Below are positions 7,603-15,700 of a DNA stretch of 39,213 nucleotides, one piece after another. Numbering within the stretch: the first letter of the stretch is position 1; the number at the start of each line of letters is the position of its first letter. The position numbers were made by a program, and so were the translations under genes. The stretch spans positions 1 to 39,213 of the forward strand of contig JACRBI010000010.1 in NCBI GenBank assembly GCA_016234495.1, written 5' to 3'. The stretch is from Chloroflexota bacterium. Its GTDB lineage: Bacteria; Chloroflexota; Anaerolineae; Anaerolineales; Villigracilaceae. Under the pieces are notes generated by a model. That model worked only from the letters and a program-made list of their open reading frames with translations, searched no databases and had not been told where the DNA came from.

Positions 7603-9060
7603 TTACCTTCCTAATATTCTCGCACGGGAGGCAAGCCTGCGAGTGAGGCCGTCGAAGATGAATTTATGGAAAGGCCACATCGCATACCAGTATAAAAATC
7701 CGCTGAGGCCGTGCGGCGCAAAATACGCAGTGACTATCAGCAGGGTTTTATCATCCTGCTTTTGGGATTCAAATTCAAGCCAGGCGACGCCGGGTACCTT
7801 CATCTCAGCCAGCAGACGCAGGCGCGAGTTTTTCTCGACAGTTTCCACGCGCCAAAAATCGAGCGACTCGCCGACATGCAATTCGTCCGGGTGACGGCGT
7901 CCGCGTCGCAAGCCCACGCCGCCGATGACTTTGTCCATCCAGCCGCGGATTGCCCAGGCCCAGTTCATATAAAGCCAGCCGCGCTCGCCTCCGATTCCCA
8001 TGTAGGCGCGGAAGACTGCCTCAGGTTTAAGGTCAAGCAGAATTTGACGGCGCTCGATGAACATGCCTTCTTCAACAGTGAATTGATATGGCTTGAAGTC
8101 GCCCATCGAAGTGACAAGCGCGTCCGACCAACTGGTTTCGACGTTGTCTCTTTGGATGCGTCCCAGCGCGAGGTGAGCGGCGGTCTGAAAATCAATCGGC
8201 TTGATGTGCGGGAAGAGTTTTCTGGCTGTGTCGTCGCGGACAATCAGCTTCGCGCGCAGACCCTCTATCAGCGGGGCCACGACCCGCCAGTGGATGGGAG
8301 TCACCATGTGAACCCAATATGCAGAGAGACGCGGCGCATTGATCGGCGTGCGAATCATCCAGCGTTTTAATCCGCGTTCTTGTGCGTAGCTTAAAAGCAT
8401 TTCGGCATAGGTCAGGCGCGACGGCCCGCCGATCTCGATCACGCGGCCGGTGCAGTTGGGTGTTTTGAGCGCATCCACAAGATACGAAAGCACATCGCGG
8501 ATGGCGATGGGCTGAGCCTCTGAGAAAAACCATGCGGGACAGACGAGCAGCGGCTCACGCTCGGCCAGATAGCGGATCATTTCAAAAAGGGCGCTGCCCG
8601 AGCCGACGATCATGCCGGCGCGAAACTCGGTGACCGGGACTTTGCCATAGCGCAATAAATATCCAGTCTCATGGCGCGCGCGCAAATACGGCGAAAGATT
8701 TGCGGCCGGGTCAACGAGTTCGCCGAAATAGATGATGTTTTCAATGCCCGCTTCCTCTGCGGCGTGAGCGAAGTTGCGCGCCACTTGCAGGTCACGCTCG
8801 GCGTTGAGTTTCCCGCCCTGCTTTCCGTGAATTAGATAATACGCCGCAGATACGCCATGCATTACTTCGGCAAGTCCATCGGCTGAAACAGCATCTCCCT
8901 GCACCACTTCCACTTTGTTGAGCCAGGCGCGTCCCAGCAAACGGGACGGGTCGCGCGCGAGGCAGCGCACACGGTAACCAGCTTCGAGCAGTTTCGGCAC
9001 GAGCCTTCCGCCGACATAGCCAGTCGCGCCGGTGACGAGGATAAGTTTTGAGTCAGCCAT
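7603..9060 (-). CDS. SDR family NAD(P)-binding oxidoreductase with DUF2867 domain
   Basis: A 485-residue two-part protein. The N-terminal Rossmann domain begins KLILVTGATGYVGGRLV, with an NAD(P)-binding GxxGxxG glycine motif and an atypical or extended SDR layout related to NmrA-like nucleotide-sugar epimerase folds. The C-terminal part (about residue 330 onward) has the GGERGWLYMNWAWAIRGWMDKVIGG stretch typical of DUF2867. The substrate is unknown; quinone or lipid reductase roles have been suggested for relatives. The start at 9060 (MADSKLIL) is chosen because it directly precedes the Rossmann strand. Longer starts would read into the promoter and repeat. A TATAAT sits nine bases before this ATG, with no ribosome-binding site. 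Confidence 0.88.
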   Translation of the reverse strand: MADSKLILVTGATGYVGGRLVPKLLEAGYRVRCLARDPSRLLGRAWLNKVEVVQGDAVSADGLAEVMHGVSAAYYLIHGKQGGKLNAERDLQVARNFAHAAEEAGIENIIYFGELVDPAANLSPYLRARHETGYLLRYGKVPVTEFRAGMIVGSGSALFEMIRYLAEREPLLVCPAWFFSEAQPIAIRDVLSYLVDALKTPNCTGRVIEIGGPSRLTYAEMLLSYAQERGLKRWMIRTPINAPRLSAYWVHMVTPIHWRVVAPLIEGLRAKLIVRDDTARKLFPHIKPIDFQTAAHLALGRIQRDNVETSWSDALVTSMGDFKPYQFTVEEGMFIERRQILLDLKPEAVFRAYMGIGGERGWLYMNWAWAIRGWMDKVIGGVGLRRGRRHPDELHVGESLDFWRVETVEKNSRLRLLAEMKVPGVAWLEFESQKQDDKTLLIVTAYFAPHGLSGFLYWYAMWPFHKFIFDGLTRRLASRARILGR

Positions 9061-9069
9061 GATGCGGCG

Positions 9070-9075
9070 ATTATA
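9070..9075 (-). promoter_or_regulatory. -10 box of the DUF2867 gene
   Basis: Minus-strand TATAAT lies nine bases before the ATG at 9060. There is no purine-rich ribosome-binding site between them. A TTGGCT 19 bases further upstream is a weak -35 candidate. This predicts a leaderless or nearly leaderless mRNA. Confidence 0.55.
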
Positions 9076-9110
9076 ACTTGGGGAGTGTGGAAGCAGCCAA
9101 AACAGCTTTA

Positions 9111-9179
9111 CCACTGAGCACACAGAGAGCACTGAGGAAAGCCTTTAAAAAATCTCTGTGATCTTTGTGTTCTCCGTGG
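9111..9179. repeat. Inverted 9-mer word element (CCACnGAGn family)
   Basis: The left arm has CCACTGAGC at 9111, ACACAGAGA at 9120 and GCACTGAGG at 9129. The right arm has TCTCTGTGA at 9153, TCTTTGTGT at 9162 and TCTCCGTGG at 9171. Each arm is bounded by TTTA/TAAA. It lies between the divergent starts of the DUF2867 gene and comEC. A second copy is at 12506-12573. Confidence 0.88.
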
Positions 9180-9226
9180 TTAAATCTTTCGGTACTAAAC
9201 AAGCCTCATAATCCAAAAATCTAATG

Positions 9227-9232
9227 TACAAT
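9227..9232 (+). promoter_or_regulatory. -10 box of comEC
   Basis: TACAAT ends seven bases before the ATG at 9240, where transcription would be expected to start. No ribosome-binding site lies between. Confidence 0.5.
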
Positions 9233-9239
9233 TCCCGCC

Positions 9240-11609
9240 ATGCCATTGCTGTGGATCGCAATTTCCTTTATTAGCGGTATCGTCATTGCCAGCCTGCTTT
9301 CCCTTTCCGCGTATCTCTGGCTCGGCATCGCAATCGCACTTTTACTGCTCTTCATCCTTCTCCGCCTCCCGCGATTCTCAAACAATCCAATTTCCAGTTT
9401 TCTCCTGCGCGCTCCGCTTTCCGCATTCGCCTTGATCTTTCTTTTCCTTGGCGCGTGGTGGTTTCAATTCCGCCAATCGACTATTGACGCGTTCCACATC
9501 GCCTTTTACAACGACCGCGATTACGAGATGCTGGTCACAGGCACGCTCAGCGAACCAGCGGATTACCGCGACAGCTACACAAATCTGCGGCTCAAAGTAG
9601 AAGCCGTGGATTCAGGCAGCGGCGACCTGCCCGTCTCCGGGCTGCTGCTTGTGCGCGTCCCGCAGAATCAAATTTATGAATATGGTCAACGGGTGCGGGT
9701 GCGCGGAAGTTTGAAAACTCCGCCCGAAGACGAGGACTTCTCGTACCGTGACTATCTCGCGCGCGAAGGCGTGTACTCGTACATGTCCATCGCCGAGGTG
9801 ACGGTCCTGCCGGGCAACGGCGGCAGTGCCATAAGAACAGCAGTCTACAAGCTAAAAGATAAAATGCTGCAAAACACCTACCGCCTGTTCAACGATCCCG
9901 AAGCATCTTTGCTTGCAGGCATTTTGCTCGGCGTGGATACCGGCCTCACCAAAGATTTACAGAATGCGTTCAAGAATACCGGCACGGCGCACATCATCGC
10001 AATCTCAGGCTTTAACATCGCCATCATCGCGGGCATTTTCTTTTCCATGTTCAAGACAATCTTCGGCGAGAGGCTCGGCGCATTCTTTGCCATTCTCGCG
10101 ATTGCGTTTTATACTTTCCTGGTCGGTGCAGATGCCGCCGTTGTGCGCGCCGCGTTGATGGGCAGCATCTCATTATTGGCGCGGCAGCTTGGACGGCGCA
10201 ACGCAGGCATGAACGCGCTCGCGGCGGTTGCGCTGGTCATGGCGCTCATCAATCCGCTGGTGCTGTGGGACGTGGGCTTTCAACTTTCATTCTTCGCCAC
10301 GCTTGGCCTTATCCTTTACTCGGAACCGTTTTCAAATTTCACCGGCAATCTGATCTCCAAAATTTCAAAAAGCGACAACAGCAAACTCACCCAGATCATC
10401 AACGATAACGTCATCCTGACATTCGCCGCGCAGCTAACCACCATTCCGATCATGGCCTATCATTTCAAACGCATCTCCCTGATTTCGTTCATCGCCAATC
10501 CGTTCATTCTGCCGGTACAGCCCGCAGTGATGATCCTCGGCGGACTGGCTGTTTTCGTCAGCCTGATTCTTCAGCCGTTGGGCCAACTCATCGCGTGGGT
10601 CGCGTGGCCGTTTTCAGCATACACGATCCGCGTGGTTGAATTATTTGATCGCGTGCCGCACGGGACGATCTTTCTTGGGGATTCCTCACTTTGGATTGTT
10701 TCCGGCTTTTACATCGCGCTTCTTGCTCTCACCTTCAACTGGGACAGCATTAAAGAGCGGGTCAACTCTTTGGGCGCTTCGCTTCGAACTGTCGCCTTGA
10801 CAGCGACTCTCATAATCATGTTCGCCTGCACGGTTGTGATCTGGCGTTCCACCGCAACCGCCGGTGACGGCCAGCTTCACATCACATTCCTCGAAGTCGG
10901 TTCGGCAGATGCGATTCTTATCCAGACGCCGGAAGGACGAAACGTACTCATCAACGGCGGCGCGAGCACCTCCGAACTTTCGGACGAACTCGGCAGAAGG
11001 CTTCCATTCTTCAGCCGCAAATTGGACTGGCTGGTGGTCGCGTCTACGCAGGAGAATCAACTGGCGGCGTTGCCGCGTGTGGTGGAAAGATATCCGCCAG
11101 AAAATGTTTTGTGGAGCGGAAATGTGCAAGCCTCGTTCTCTGCCCAAACGCTGGATAAATTCTTCGCCGAAAAAGGAATCCCCGTCAGCCGTGCGGAGGC
11201 AGGACAAAAGCTCGAGCTGGGTGGCGGCGCATTTATCGAGGTGCAGGCCGCAGGCCCGCGTGGAAGCGTGCTCTTAATCCAGTATAAAAATTTCAGCGCC
11301 CTGCTTCCGATCGGGTTGAGCGAAGGCACGCTTGAAGAATTGGAATTCGGCAACGTCGTCGGCAAGGTGGATGTGCTGCTGCTGGCTGATTCGGGTTATG
11401 CGCCGTCCAATCCGCCGGACTTGATTCAAAATGTAAATCCGCAATTGACGGTGTTGAGCGTGACAGCCGGCGATCCGCACGGCCTGCCTTCTGATGATGT
11501 TTTGGATGCGCTGGATGGATACTCGTATTTGCGGACAGACCGCAGCGGATGGATTTCGATCATTACCGATGGAGATGCCATGCGCGTGGAAACGGAACGC
11601 GGCGAGTAA
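9240..11609 (+). CDS. comEC: ComEC/Rec2-family DNA uptake channel
   Basis: A 789-residue membrane protein of the family that carries single-stranded DNA across the inner membrane during transformation. It has a hydrophobic N-terminus and DUF4131-like domain (to about 190). The competence domain follows (about 210-480), with LLAGILLGVDTGL, HIIAISGFNIAII and GADAAVVRAALMG as the usual signatures. The C-terminal metallo-beta-lactamase-like domain runs from about 545 to 770. In that domain the metal-binding HxDxDH is replaced: the aligned stretch reads ASTQENQ at 601-607, and the start reads VGSADAIL instead of VGQGDAIL. The nuclease activity proposed for this domain is therefore probably lost. 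A -10 box lies seven bases before the ATG. No comEA is seen nearby. Confidence 0.93.
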   Translation: MPLLWIAISFISGIVIASLLSLSAYLWLGIAIALLLLFILLRLPRFSNNPISSFLLRAPLSAFALIFLFLGAWWFQFRQSTIDAFHIAFYNDRDYEMLVTGTLSEPADYRDSYTNLRLKVEAVDSGSGDLPVSGLLLVRVPQNQIYEYGQRVRVRGSLKTPPEDEDFSYRDYLAREGVYSYMSIAEVTVLPGNGGSAIRTAVYKLKDKMLQNTYRLFNDPEASLLAGILLGVDTGLTKDLQNAFKNTGTAHIIAISGFNIAIIAGIFFSMFKTIFGERLGAFFAILAIAFYTFLVGADAAVVRAALMGSISLLARQLGRRNAGMNALAAVALVMALINPLVLWDVGFQLSFFATLGLILYSEPFSNFTGNLISKISKSDNSKLTQIINDNVILTFAAQLTTIPIMAYHFKRISLISFIANPFILPVQPAVMILGGLAVFVSLILQPLGQLIAWVAWPFSAYTIRVVELFDRVPHGTIFLGDSSLWIVSGFYIALLALTFNWDSIKERVNSLGASLRTVALTATLIIMFACTVVIWRSTATAGDGQLHITFLEVGSADAILIQTPEGRNVLINGGASTSELSDELGRRLPFFSRKLDWLVVASTQENQLAALPRVVERYPPENVLWSGNVQASFSAQTLDKFFAEKGIPVSRAEAGQKLELGGGAFIEVQAAGPRGSVLLIQYKNFSALLPIGLSEGTLEELEFGNVVGKVDVLLLADSGYAPSNPPDLIQNVNPQLTVLSVTAGDPHGLPSDDVLDALDGYSYLRTDRSGWISIITDGDAMRVETERGE

Positions 11610-11652
11610 TAACAGAATTTATGGTTTGCCAAATGACGAGTTATACCGCACT

Positions 11653-11702
11653 CGGTCACAAATTGCGGTTTTTTAGAAGGTGGAAACCGCAATTTGTGAC
11701 CG
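11653..11702. repeat. 19-bp perfect inverted repeat between comEC and the next gene
   Basis: Positions 11653-11671 and 11684-11702 are perfect inverted copies (arm core CACAAATTGCGGTTT) with a 12-base loop. No T-tract follows either arm, so it may be a small mobile or REP-like palindrome or an unusual terminator. Confidence 0.8.
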
Positions 11703-11753
11703 TGGGTATTATATGTGTAGAATGTCGTTCAACCATTAAACAAGGAGAATTTT

Positions 11754-12401
11754 ATGAGATCAACTGGTTTAAGAGTTTTTGGTTTTATCGCTGTTCTGGC
11801 ATTGGCTGCGCTGGCCTGTGCCGCCCCGAGCGTGGATTCTTTGCTCAACCCCCTGCCCAAGGATGACTTTTCAGACAGCGCCAGCGGGTGGGGCATTGGC
11901 ACAGATGAATCAAGTTCGGTGGAATATGTCGATGGTGGTTTTCAGGTGAACGTGTACAAGCCGTTTTATGTGACCTGGTCAACTCCCAATACTGAAGTCT
12001 ATGAGAATACCCACATTGAAGTGAAGGTGACCAACACCAGTTCCGACCCTGAGGCGCTGTTTGGGCTCATTTGTAATGAGCAGGGCGATACGACAGCCTT
12101 CTATTATATTGGTGTTTCTCCGGATGGCTACTATGCCTTTATCAAATCATCGGTCGCGCTCGATGATGTCTATCTTAAGGAAGGCAGTTCTGATGTGATC
12201 TCCGCTTCTGCCGGCTCGATGACCCTTGGTTTGGATTGCGGCAACGGCTCGATGGTCTTGTATGTGAACGGTCAGCAGATCGACAGCGTGACGGATTCTT
12301 CATATCCCAACGGCGTGGTCGGTCTCTTCGTTGCAAGCGACGATCAGGATAATGGCGCGAGCGTCGTGTTTGATGACTTTGTCGTGACGAAGATAAAATA
12401 G
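11754..12401 (+). CDS. Secreted or lipid-anchored beta-sandwich protein
   Basis: A 215-residue exported protein. The N-terminus (RSTGLRVFGFIAVLALAALAC) is a signal sequence with Cys22 in a lipobox-like ALAC, so a lipoprotein is likely. The mature part has the pattern of a concanavalin/LamG-like sandwich found in DUF1080-type proteins: an opening DDFSDSASGWGI, alternating strands, GSMTLGLDCGNGSMVLYVNGQQI and a closing VVFDDFVVTKIK. Such domains often bind carbohydrate at the cell surface, but no catalytic residues can be pointed to. AAGGAG at 11742-11747 gives a strong start. An upstream TATTAT (11707) may be its promoter. Confidence 0.8.
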   Translation: MRSTGLRVFGFIAVLALAALACAAPSVDSLLNPLPKDDFSDSASGWGIGTDESSSVEYVDGGFQVNVYKPFYVTWSTPNTEVYENTHIEVKVTNTSSDPEALFGLICNEQGDTTAFYYIGVSPDGYYAFIKSSVALDDVYLKEGSSDVISASAGSMTLGLDCGNGSMVLYVNGQQIDSVTDSSYPNGVVGLFVASDDQDNGASVVFDDFVVTKIK

Positions 12402-12429
12402 CGAACGGAATATATTTCAGTTTATTCTG

Positions 12430-12462
12430 GGACGCAAATCCTGCGGCATCGGGTTTGCGTCC
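12430..12462 (+). repeat. Hairpin after the beta-sandwich gene
   Basis: GGACGCAAATCC (12430-12441) pairs with GGGTTTGCGTCC (12451-12462), with one mismatch near the loop. Only a weak T-rich tail follows, so terminator function is possible but not certain. Confidence 0.55.
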
Positions 12463-12505
12463 TGACCGTTTAAATATAAGAGTCTGTTTCTTTAAAGCTT
12501 TTTTA

Positions 12506-12573
12506 CCACAGAGATCACGAAGAAAAACCTCTTAAAACCTCTATGCGCTCTGTGCGCTCCGTGCTCTCTGTGG
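12506..12573. repeat. Inverted 9-mer word element (CCACnGAGn family), second copy
   Basis: The left arm has CCACAGAGA at 12506 and TCACGAAGA at 12515. The right arm has four nonamers in register at 12538, 12547, 12556 and 12565, ending TCTCTGTGG. Outer ends are TTTTA and TGAAA. It occupies most of the 300-base gap before msrP; nothing else in that gap looks coding. Confidence 0.85.
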
Positions 12574-12701
12574 TGAAATCTTTTATATTTTGGCATACGA
12601 AACGCGCTCTAAGCAAACTATCATCTTTTAATAAGGAAGTTTCTTTAGAATGGGGACATCTTACAGGTGACGTTCAGAATTTATATCAGGAGAGACAAGC
12701 C

Positions 12702-13655
12702 ATGACCAATTTATTTAAGTCCATTCCCATCCGTTCGTCTGAGATCACGCCAAAGGATGCGTATCTCTCGCGGCGTGATTTTATGAAGGCCGCAGGCCTT
12801 GTCTCAGGCGCGGCGCTTTTGAACGCATGCGCGCCTTCAGCGGCGAATGCTGCCGAGGATGCTGAATCAGTCCCGGCGTCCAGCGCGACCGATGAACTTG
12901 GGAACATCGTCAACACATACCAGGAAATCACCAGCTACAACAATTATTATGAATTCAGCACGAACAAGGAAGCAGTCGCGCCGCTGTCCAAAGGATTTAC
13001 AACCGCCCCGTGGACTGTCGAAGTCGGCGGCCTTGTCCACAAGCCGAAGACCTTTGGCGTGGAGGATTTGCTGAGTCTCTTCCCGCAGGAGGAACGCATT
13101 TACCGCCTGCGCTGCGTGGAAGCCTGGAGCATGGTCATCCCGTGGAACGGATTTTCGCTTGCCAGCCTGCTCAAAATGGTCGAGCCGAAATCAGATGCAA
13201 AATATGTGCGCTTTGAAACTGTCTTCCGCCCCGAGGAAATGAAAGGGCAGGGCAGTCCGTTTTATCCCTGGCCGTATCAGGAAGGTCTGCGCCTCGACGA
13301 AGCCATGAACGACCTGACTCTTCTCGCAACCGGTATGTACGGCGAGACCATCCTCCCGCAAAACGGCGCGCCGCTGCGACTGGTCGTGCCGTGGAAATAT
13401 GGCTTCAAGTCCATCAAATCCATCGTCAAGATAGAATTGACCGCAGACAGACCCAACACTTTATGGAACACCGTCTCAACCAAGGAATACGGTTTTTATG
13501 CCAATGTCAATCCGGAAGTGGATCATCCGCGCTGGTCACAGGCTTCCGAACGCCGCATCGGTGACCTCAGCCGGGTTCCCACCTTGATGTTCAATGGCTA
13601 CGGTGAACAAGTCGCAGGCTTGTATGAAGGCATGGACCTCAGCCTGCAGTTTTAA
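12702..13655 (+). CDS. msrP: Protein-methionine-sulfoxide reductase catalytic subunit
   Basis: The molybdopterin enzyme of the MsrPQ system, which repairs oxidised methionines in exported proteins. The 317-residue product follows E. coli MsrP closely: [12 protein letters not shown] holds the molybdenum-ligating Cys (residue 138), then [34 protein letters not shown], and the closing [12 protein letters not shown]. The N-terminus carries the twin-arginine motif SRRDFMK (Arg24/25), as expected for export of a folded cofactor protein. Cys43 in LLNAC looks like a lipobox, so it may stay anchored to the membrane. AGGAGAG (12688-12694) fixes the start. msrQ follows after 15 bases. Confidence 0.97.
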   Translation: MTNLFKSIPIRSSEITPKDAYLSRRDFMKAAGLVSGAALLNACAPSAANAAEDAESVPASSATDELGNIVNTYQEITSYNNYYEFSTNKEAVAPLSKGFTTAPWTVEVGGLVHKPKTFGVEDLLSLFPQEERIYRLRCVEAWSMVIPWNGFSLASLLKMVEPKSDAKYVRFETVFRPEEMKGQGSPFYPWPYQEGLRLDEAMNDLTLLATGMYGETILPQNGAPLRLVVPWKYGFKSIKSIVKIELTADRPNTLWNTVSTKEYGFYANVNPEVDHPRWSQASERRIGDLSRVPTLMFNGYGEQVAGLYEGMDLSLQF

Positions 13656-13670
13656 TTTTTCGAAAACTTG

Positions 13671-14351
13671 ATGAAACTTTTTTCGCGTTTTACCCCGCTT
13701 CAAATTGCCATTCACCTCTACGCCTGGTCGGCTCTGGCATGGATCATTTTCCAGTGGGTGACTGGCACATTTTCCATCAACCCCATTCAAGAGTTGGAGC
13801 AGCGCACAGGCCGCCACGCCATCACCCTGCTCGCGCTTTCGCTGACCTGCACTCCCATCAACACCATCTTCAAATGGACTGAGCCACTCAAGCGCCGCCG
13901 CACGCTCGGCTTGTACGCCTTTTTATACGCGACCGTTCACGTCATCATTTTTGCCGACCTCGATTACGGCCTTGCGTGGAGTCTCATCGCTGAAACCGTC
14001 CTGCAAAAACCGTACATCATCGCCGGCGCACTCACCTTCCTGCTGCTCATTCCGCTCGCACTGACCTCGTTCGATGTCTGGAAAAAACGCCTCGGCAAAA
14101 ACTGGAAACGCCTGCACAAATTGGTTTATTTGATCGCGCCGCTGGCAGTGCTGCATTTTGCATGGAGCAAGAAAGGCGATCTCTTTTCCCTCTCAGGCGA
14201 CATCATCCGCCCGTTGATCTACGGCCTCGTCATCGGGATATTTCTCCTCCTGCGCATCCCTGCGATTCGAAAAGCGCTCGCTTCATTTTCTCCCCGACGG
14301 CTGATCCTGCTCCCAAGAAAGAGTCAGCAGCCCAAAGCGGATGCGCCTTAA
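13671..14351 (+). CDS. msrQ: Heme-binding membrane subunit of the methionine sulfoxide reductase
   Basis: The b-type heme membrane protein that passes electrons to MsrP. It belongs to the ferric-reductase-like transmembrane family and has about six helices. From the ATG at 13671 the histidines His90, His149 and His162 have nearly the same spacing as the heme-related histidines of E. coli MsrQ. A TTG three bases upstream is an alternative start. The 226-residue length is slightly above the usual 200-220, with a polar C-terminal tail. The gene is directly downstream of msrP and surely co-transcribed. A perfect inverted repeat begins six bases after its stop. Confidence 0.95.
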   Translation: MKLFSRFTPLQIAIHLYAWSALAWIIFQWVTGTFSINPIQELEQRTGRHAITLLALSLTCTPINTIFKWTEPLKRRRTLGLYAFLYATVHVIIFADLDYGLAWSLIAETVLQKPYIIAGALTFLLLIPLALTSFDVWKKRLGKNWKRLHKLVYLIAPLAVLHFAWSKKGDLFSLSGDIIRPLIYGLVIGIFLLLRIPAIRKALASFSPRRLILLPRKSQQPKADAP

Positions 14352-14357
14352 ACCAAA

Positions 14358-14396
14358 AGGTGACAGTCACTTTTGCGAAATAAGTGACTGTCACCT
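14358..14396. repeat. 15-bp perfect inverted repeat between msrQ and a convergent gene
   Basis: AGGTGACAGTCACTT (14358-14372) and its exact complement (14382-14396) flank a nine-base loop. Each arm itself contains the near-palindrome GTGACAGTCAC. It fills the gap between two convergent stop codons and could terminate both transcripts. Confidence 0.8.
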
Positions 14397-14403
14397 GCTT
14401 TCG

Positions 14404-14631
14404 TTAAAATATTCCACGCAGCAGAAGCAGCAGCCCAACGACCGCCAGCGGAATTCCCACGATCGCGCCGATGATCGTCAGGCTGACGATGACGCCCGCA
14501 ATGATAAAGACAATGCCGAGCACCATCGCCACGAGGCGGCCTGTCATCTCAACGATGACCGCGAGCAATTTCCATAATGCCGCGAACGGCCACAAGTACC
14601 AGGGAATATGAGATTTTGTTTGAGTTGTCAT
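14404..14631 (-). CDS. Small two-helix membrane protein
   Basis: A 75-residue protein of unknown function. After a short polar N-terminus (TTQTKSHIPWYLWPF) come two hydrophobic segments (about residues 18-50 and 51-72) rich in Val, Ile, Gly and Leu. The ATG at 14631 is chosen because GGAGG lies five bases upstream; the ATG at 14643 would place that site inside the gene. It converges with msrQ and diverges from the DsbA-like gene. Confidence 0.7.
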   Translation of the reverse strand: MTTQTKSHIPWYLWPFAALWKLLAVIVEMTGRLVAMVLGIVFIIAGVIVSLTIIGAIVGIPLAVVGLLLLLRGIF

Positions 14632-14713
14632 TTGTGCCTCCATGCGTAATATACGCCGATATTGAAAAAACGGCGCAGGTCATAGACGTATCCCCAAAAA
14701 CAGTTTGAAAGGC

Positions 14714-14719
14714 TATAAT
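14714..14719 (+). promoter_or_regulatory. -10 box of the DsbA-like gene
   Basis: A consensus TATAAT ends seven bases before the ATG at 14727, with no ribosome-binding site between. This predicts transcription starting at or next to the start codon. Confidence 0.6.
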
Positions 14720-14726
14720 CCCGCTT

Positions 14727-15548
14727 ATGAACAATCAAAATTTCCCAACTCAACCTGAAGCTAAAAAAACCAGAGCTAAAAAAATTTCCCCCATCATACA
14801 GGAAGAAGAAATCATTGATGTTGAAATGATCGAAGCCGCCGAAGAAACAGTCACCTTTAAACGAAGTCACTTTTATGCAGTGCTTGTTGTGCTGGCGTTT
14901 GCAGTGGGTGTTTTGGTGGGTTACGTCGCCTGGGGTCGCGAGACTGTTACTGCCGCGCCTGCTCCGGCTGCAGCTCCTGTGGCTCAGCAGTCCGCTGCGA
15001 CCGCGGCGCCGCAATTCCGTCGCTACGACATTCCCACAGATGGCTACCCAAGCCTCGGCCCGGATGATGCGCAGATCGTCATCGTGGAATTCAGCGATTA
15101 CCAATGTCCCTACTGCCGCAAATTCCATGATGAAACTTATCAGGCATTGCTGAATGCCTACCCCGGGCAGATCCGCTTTGTGTACCGCAACCTGCCGCTC
15201 ACGTCGATCCACCCCAGCGCGATGCCCGCGGCGATAGCTTCATTGTGCGCCAACGACCAGAACGCCTACTGGGATTATCACGAAAAATTATTCAGCAGCG
15301 AAAGCCTGGATGAAGCAACTTATATCCAATATGCCGCCGACCTTGGGCTGAATGTGGATACATTTACCGCATGTCTCTCAAGCGGAAGTCATGACGCATT
15401 CATTCAGGAAGATATGAATTTTGCGATCGATCTGGGCGTGCAATCCACCCCGACCTTTTTCATTAACGGGCTTGCCATTGTCGGTGCGCAGCCGCTCGCG
15501 AACTTCCAGCAGGTTATTGACAAGGAACTGGCTGGCGAAATTCCGTAA
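14727..15548 (+). CDS. Membrane-anchored DsbA-like thiol-disulfide oxidoreductase
   Basis: A 273-residue protein with a long acidic cytoplasmic N-terminus (1-49), one transmembrane helix (about 50-70) and an Ala/Pro-rich linker. The extracytoplasmic thioredoxin-fold domain follows. The active site is CPYC at Cys127-Cys130 within VEFSDYQCPYCRKFH, and the cis-proline loop is STPTFF near the C-terminus. The helical insert in between marks it as the DsbA/thioredoxin_4 type. It probably forms or shuffles disulfides in exported proteins. A DsbB or VKOR partner is not visible. A rho-independent terminator follows at 15608-15655. Confidence 0.92.
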   Translation: MNNQNFPTQPEAKKTRAKKISPIIQEEEIIDVEMIEAAEETVTFKRSHFYAVLVVLAFAVGVLVGYVAWGRETVTAAPAPAAAPVAQQSAATAAPQFRRYDIPTDGYPSLGPDDAQIVIVEFSDYQCPYCRKFHDETYQALLNAYPGQIRFVYRNLPLTSIHPSAMPAAIASLCANDQNAYWDYHEKLFSSESLDEATYIQYAADLGLNVDTFTACLSSGSHDAFIQEDMNFAIDLGVQSTPTFFINGLAIVGAQPLANFQQVIDKELAGEIP

Positions 15549-15607
15549 ACTCCATTGATATCGAGATTGCTTCGAGGGAAGCGCGTCTCTCGCAAAGATA
15601 TAATTAG

Positions 15608-15655
15608 ACAGGGTTCACAGCCTTCTTAAAGATTCTGTGAACTCTGTTTCTTTTT
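15608..15655 (+). terminator. Rho-independent terminator
   Basis: ACAGGGTTCACAG (15608-15620) pairs with CTGTGAACTCTGT (15635-15647), with one mismatch, and is followed by TTCTTTTT. It separates the DsbA-like gene from the deoxynucleoside kinase. Confidence 0.85.
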
Positions 15656-15700
15656 GGTATGATGATGGCTGCCTGAAAATCCACCCTTTGAGAGAAGCCC

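Noticed and set aside
12543-12701. Longer N-terminus for msrP
   Set aside because: It would translate the 9-mer repeat and displace the Tat signal from the N-terminus; the ATG at 12702 has a good ribosome-binding site.
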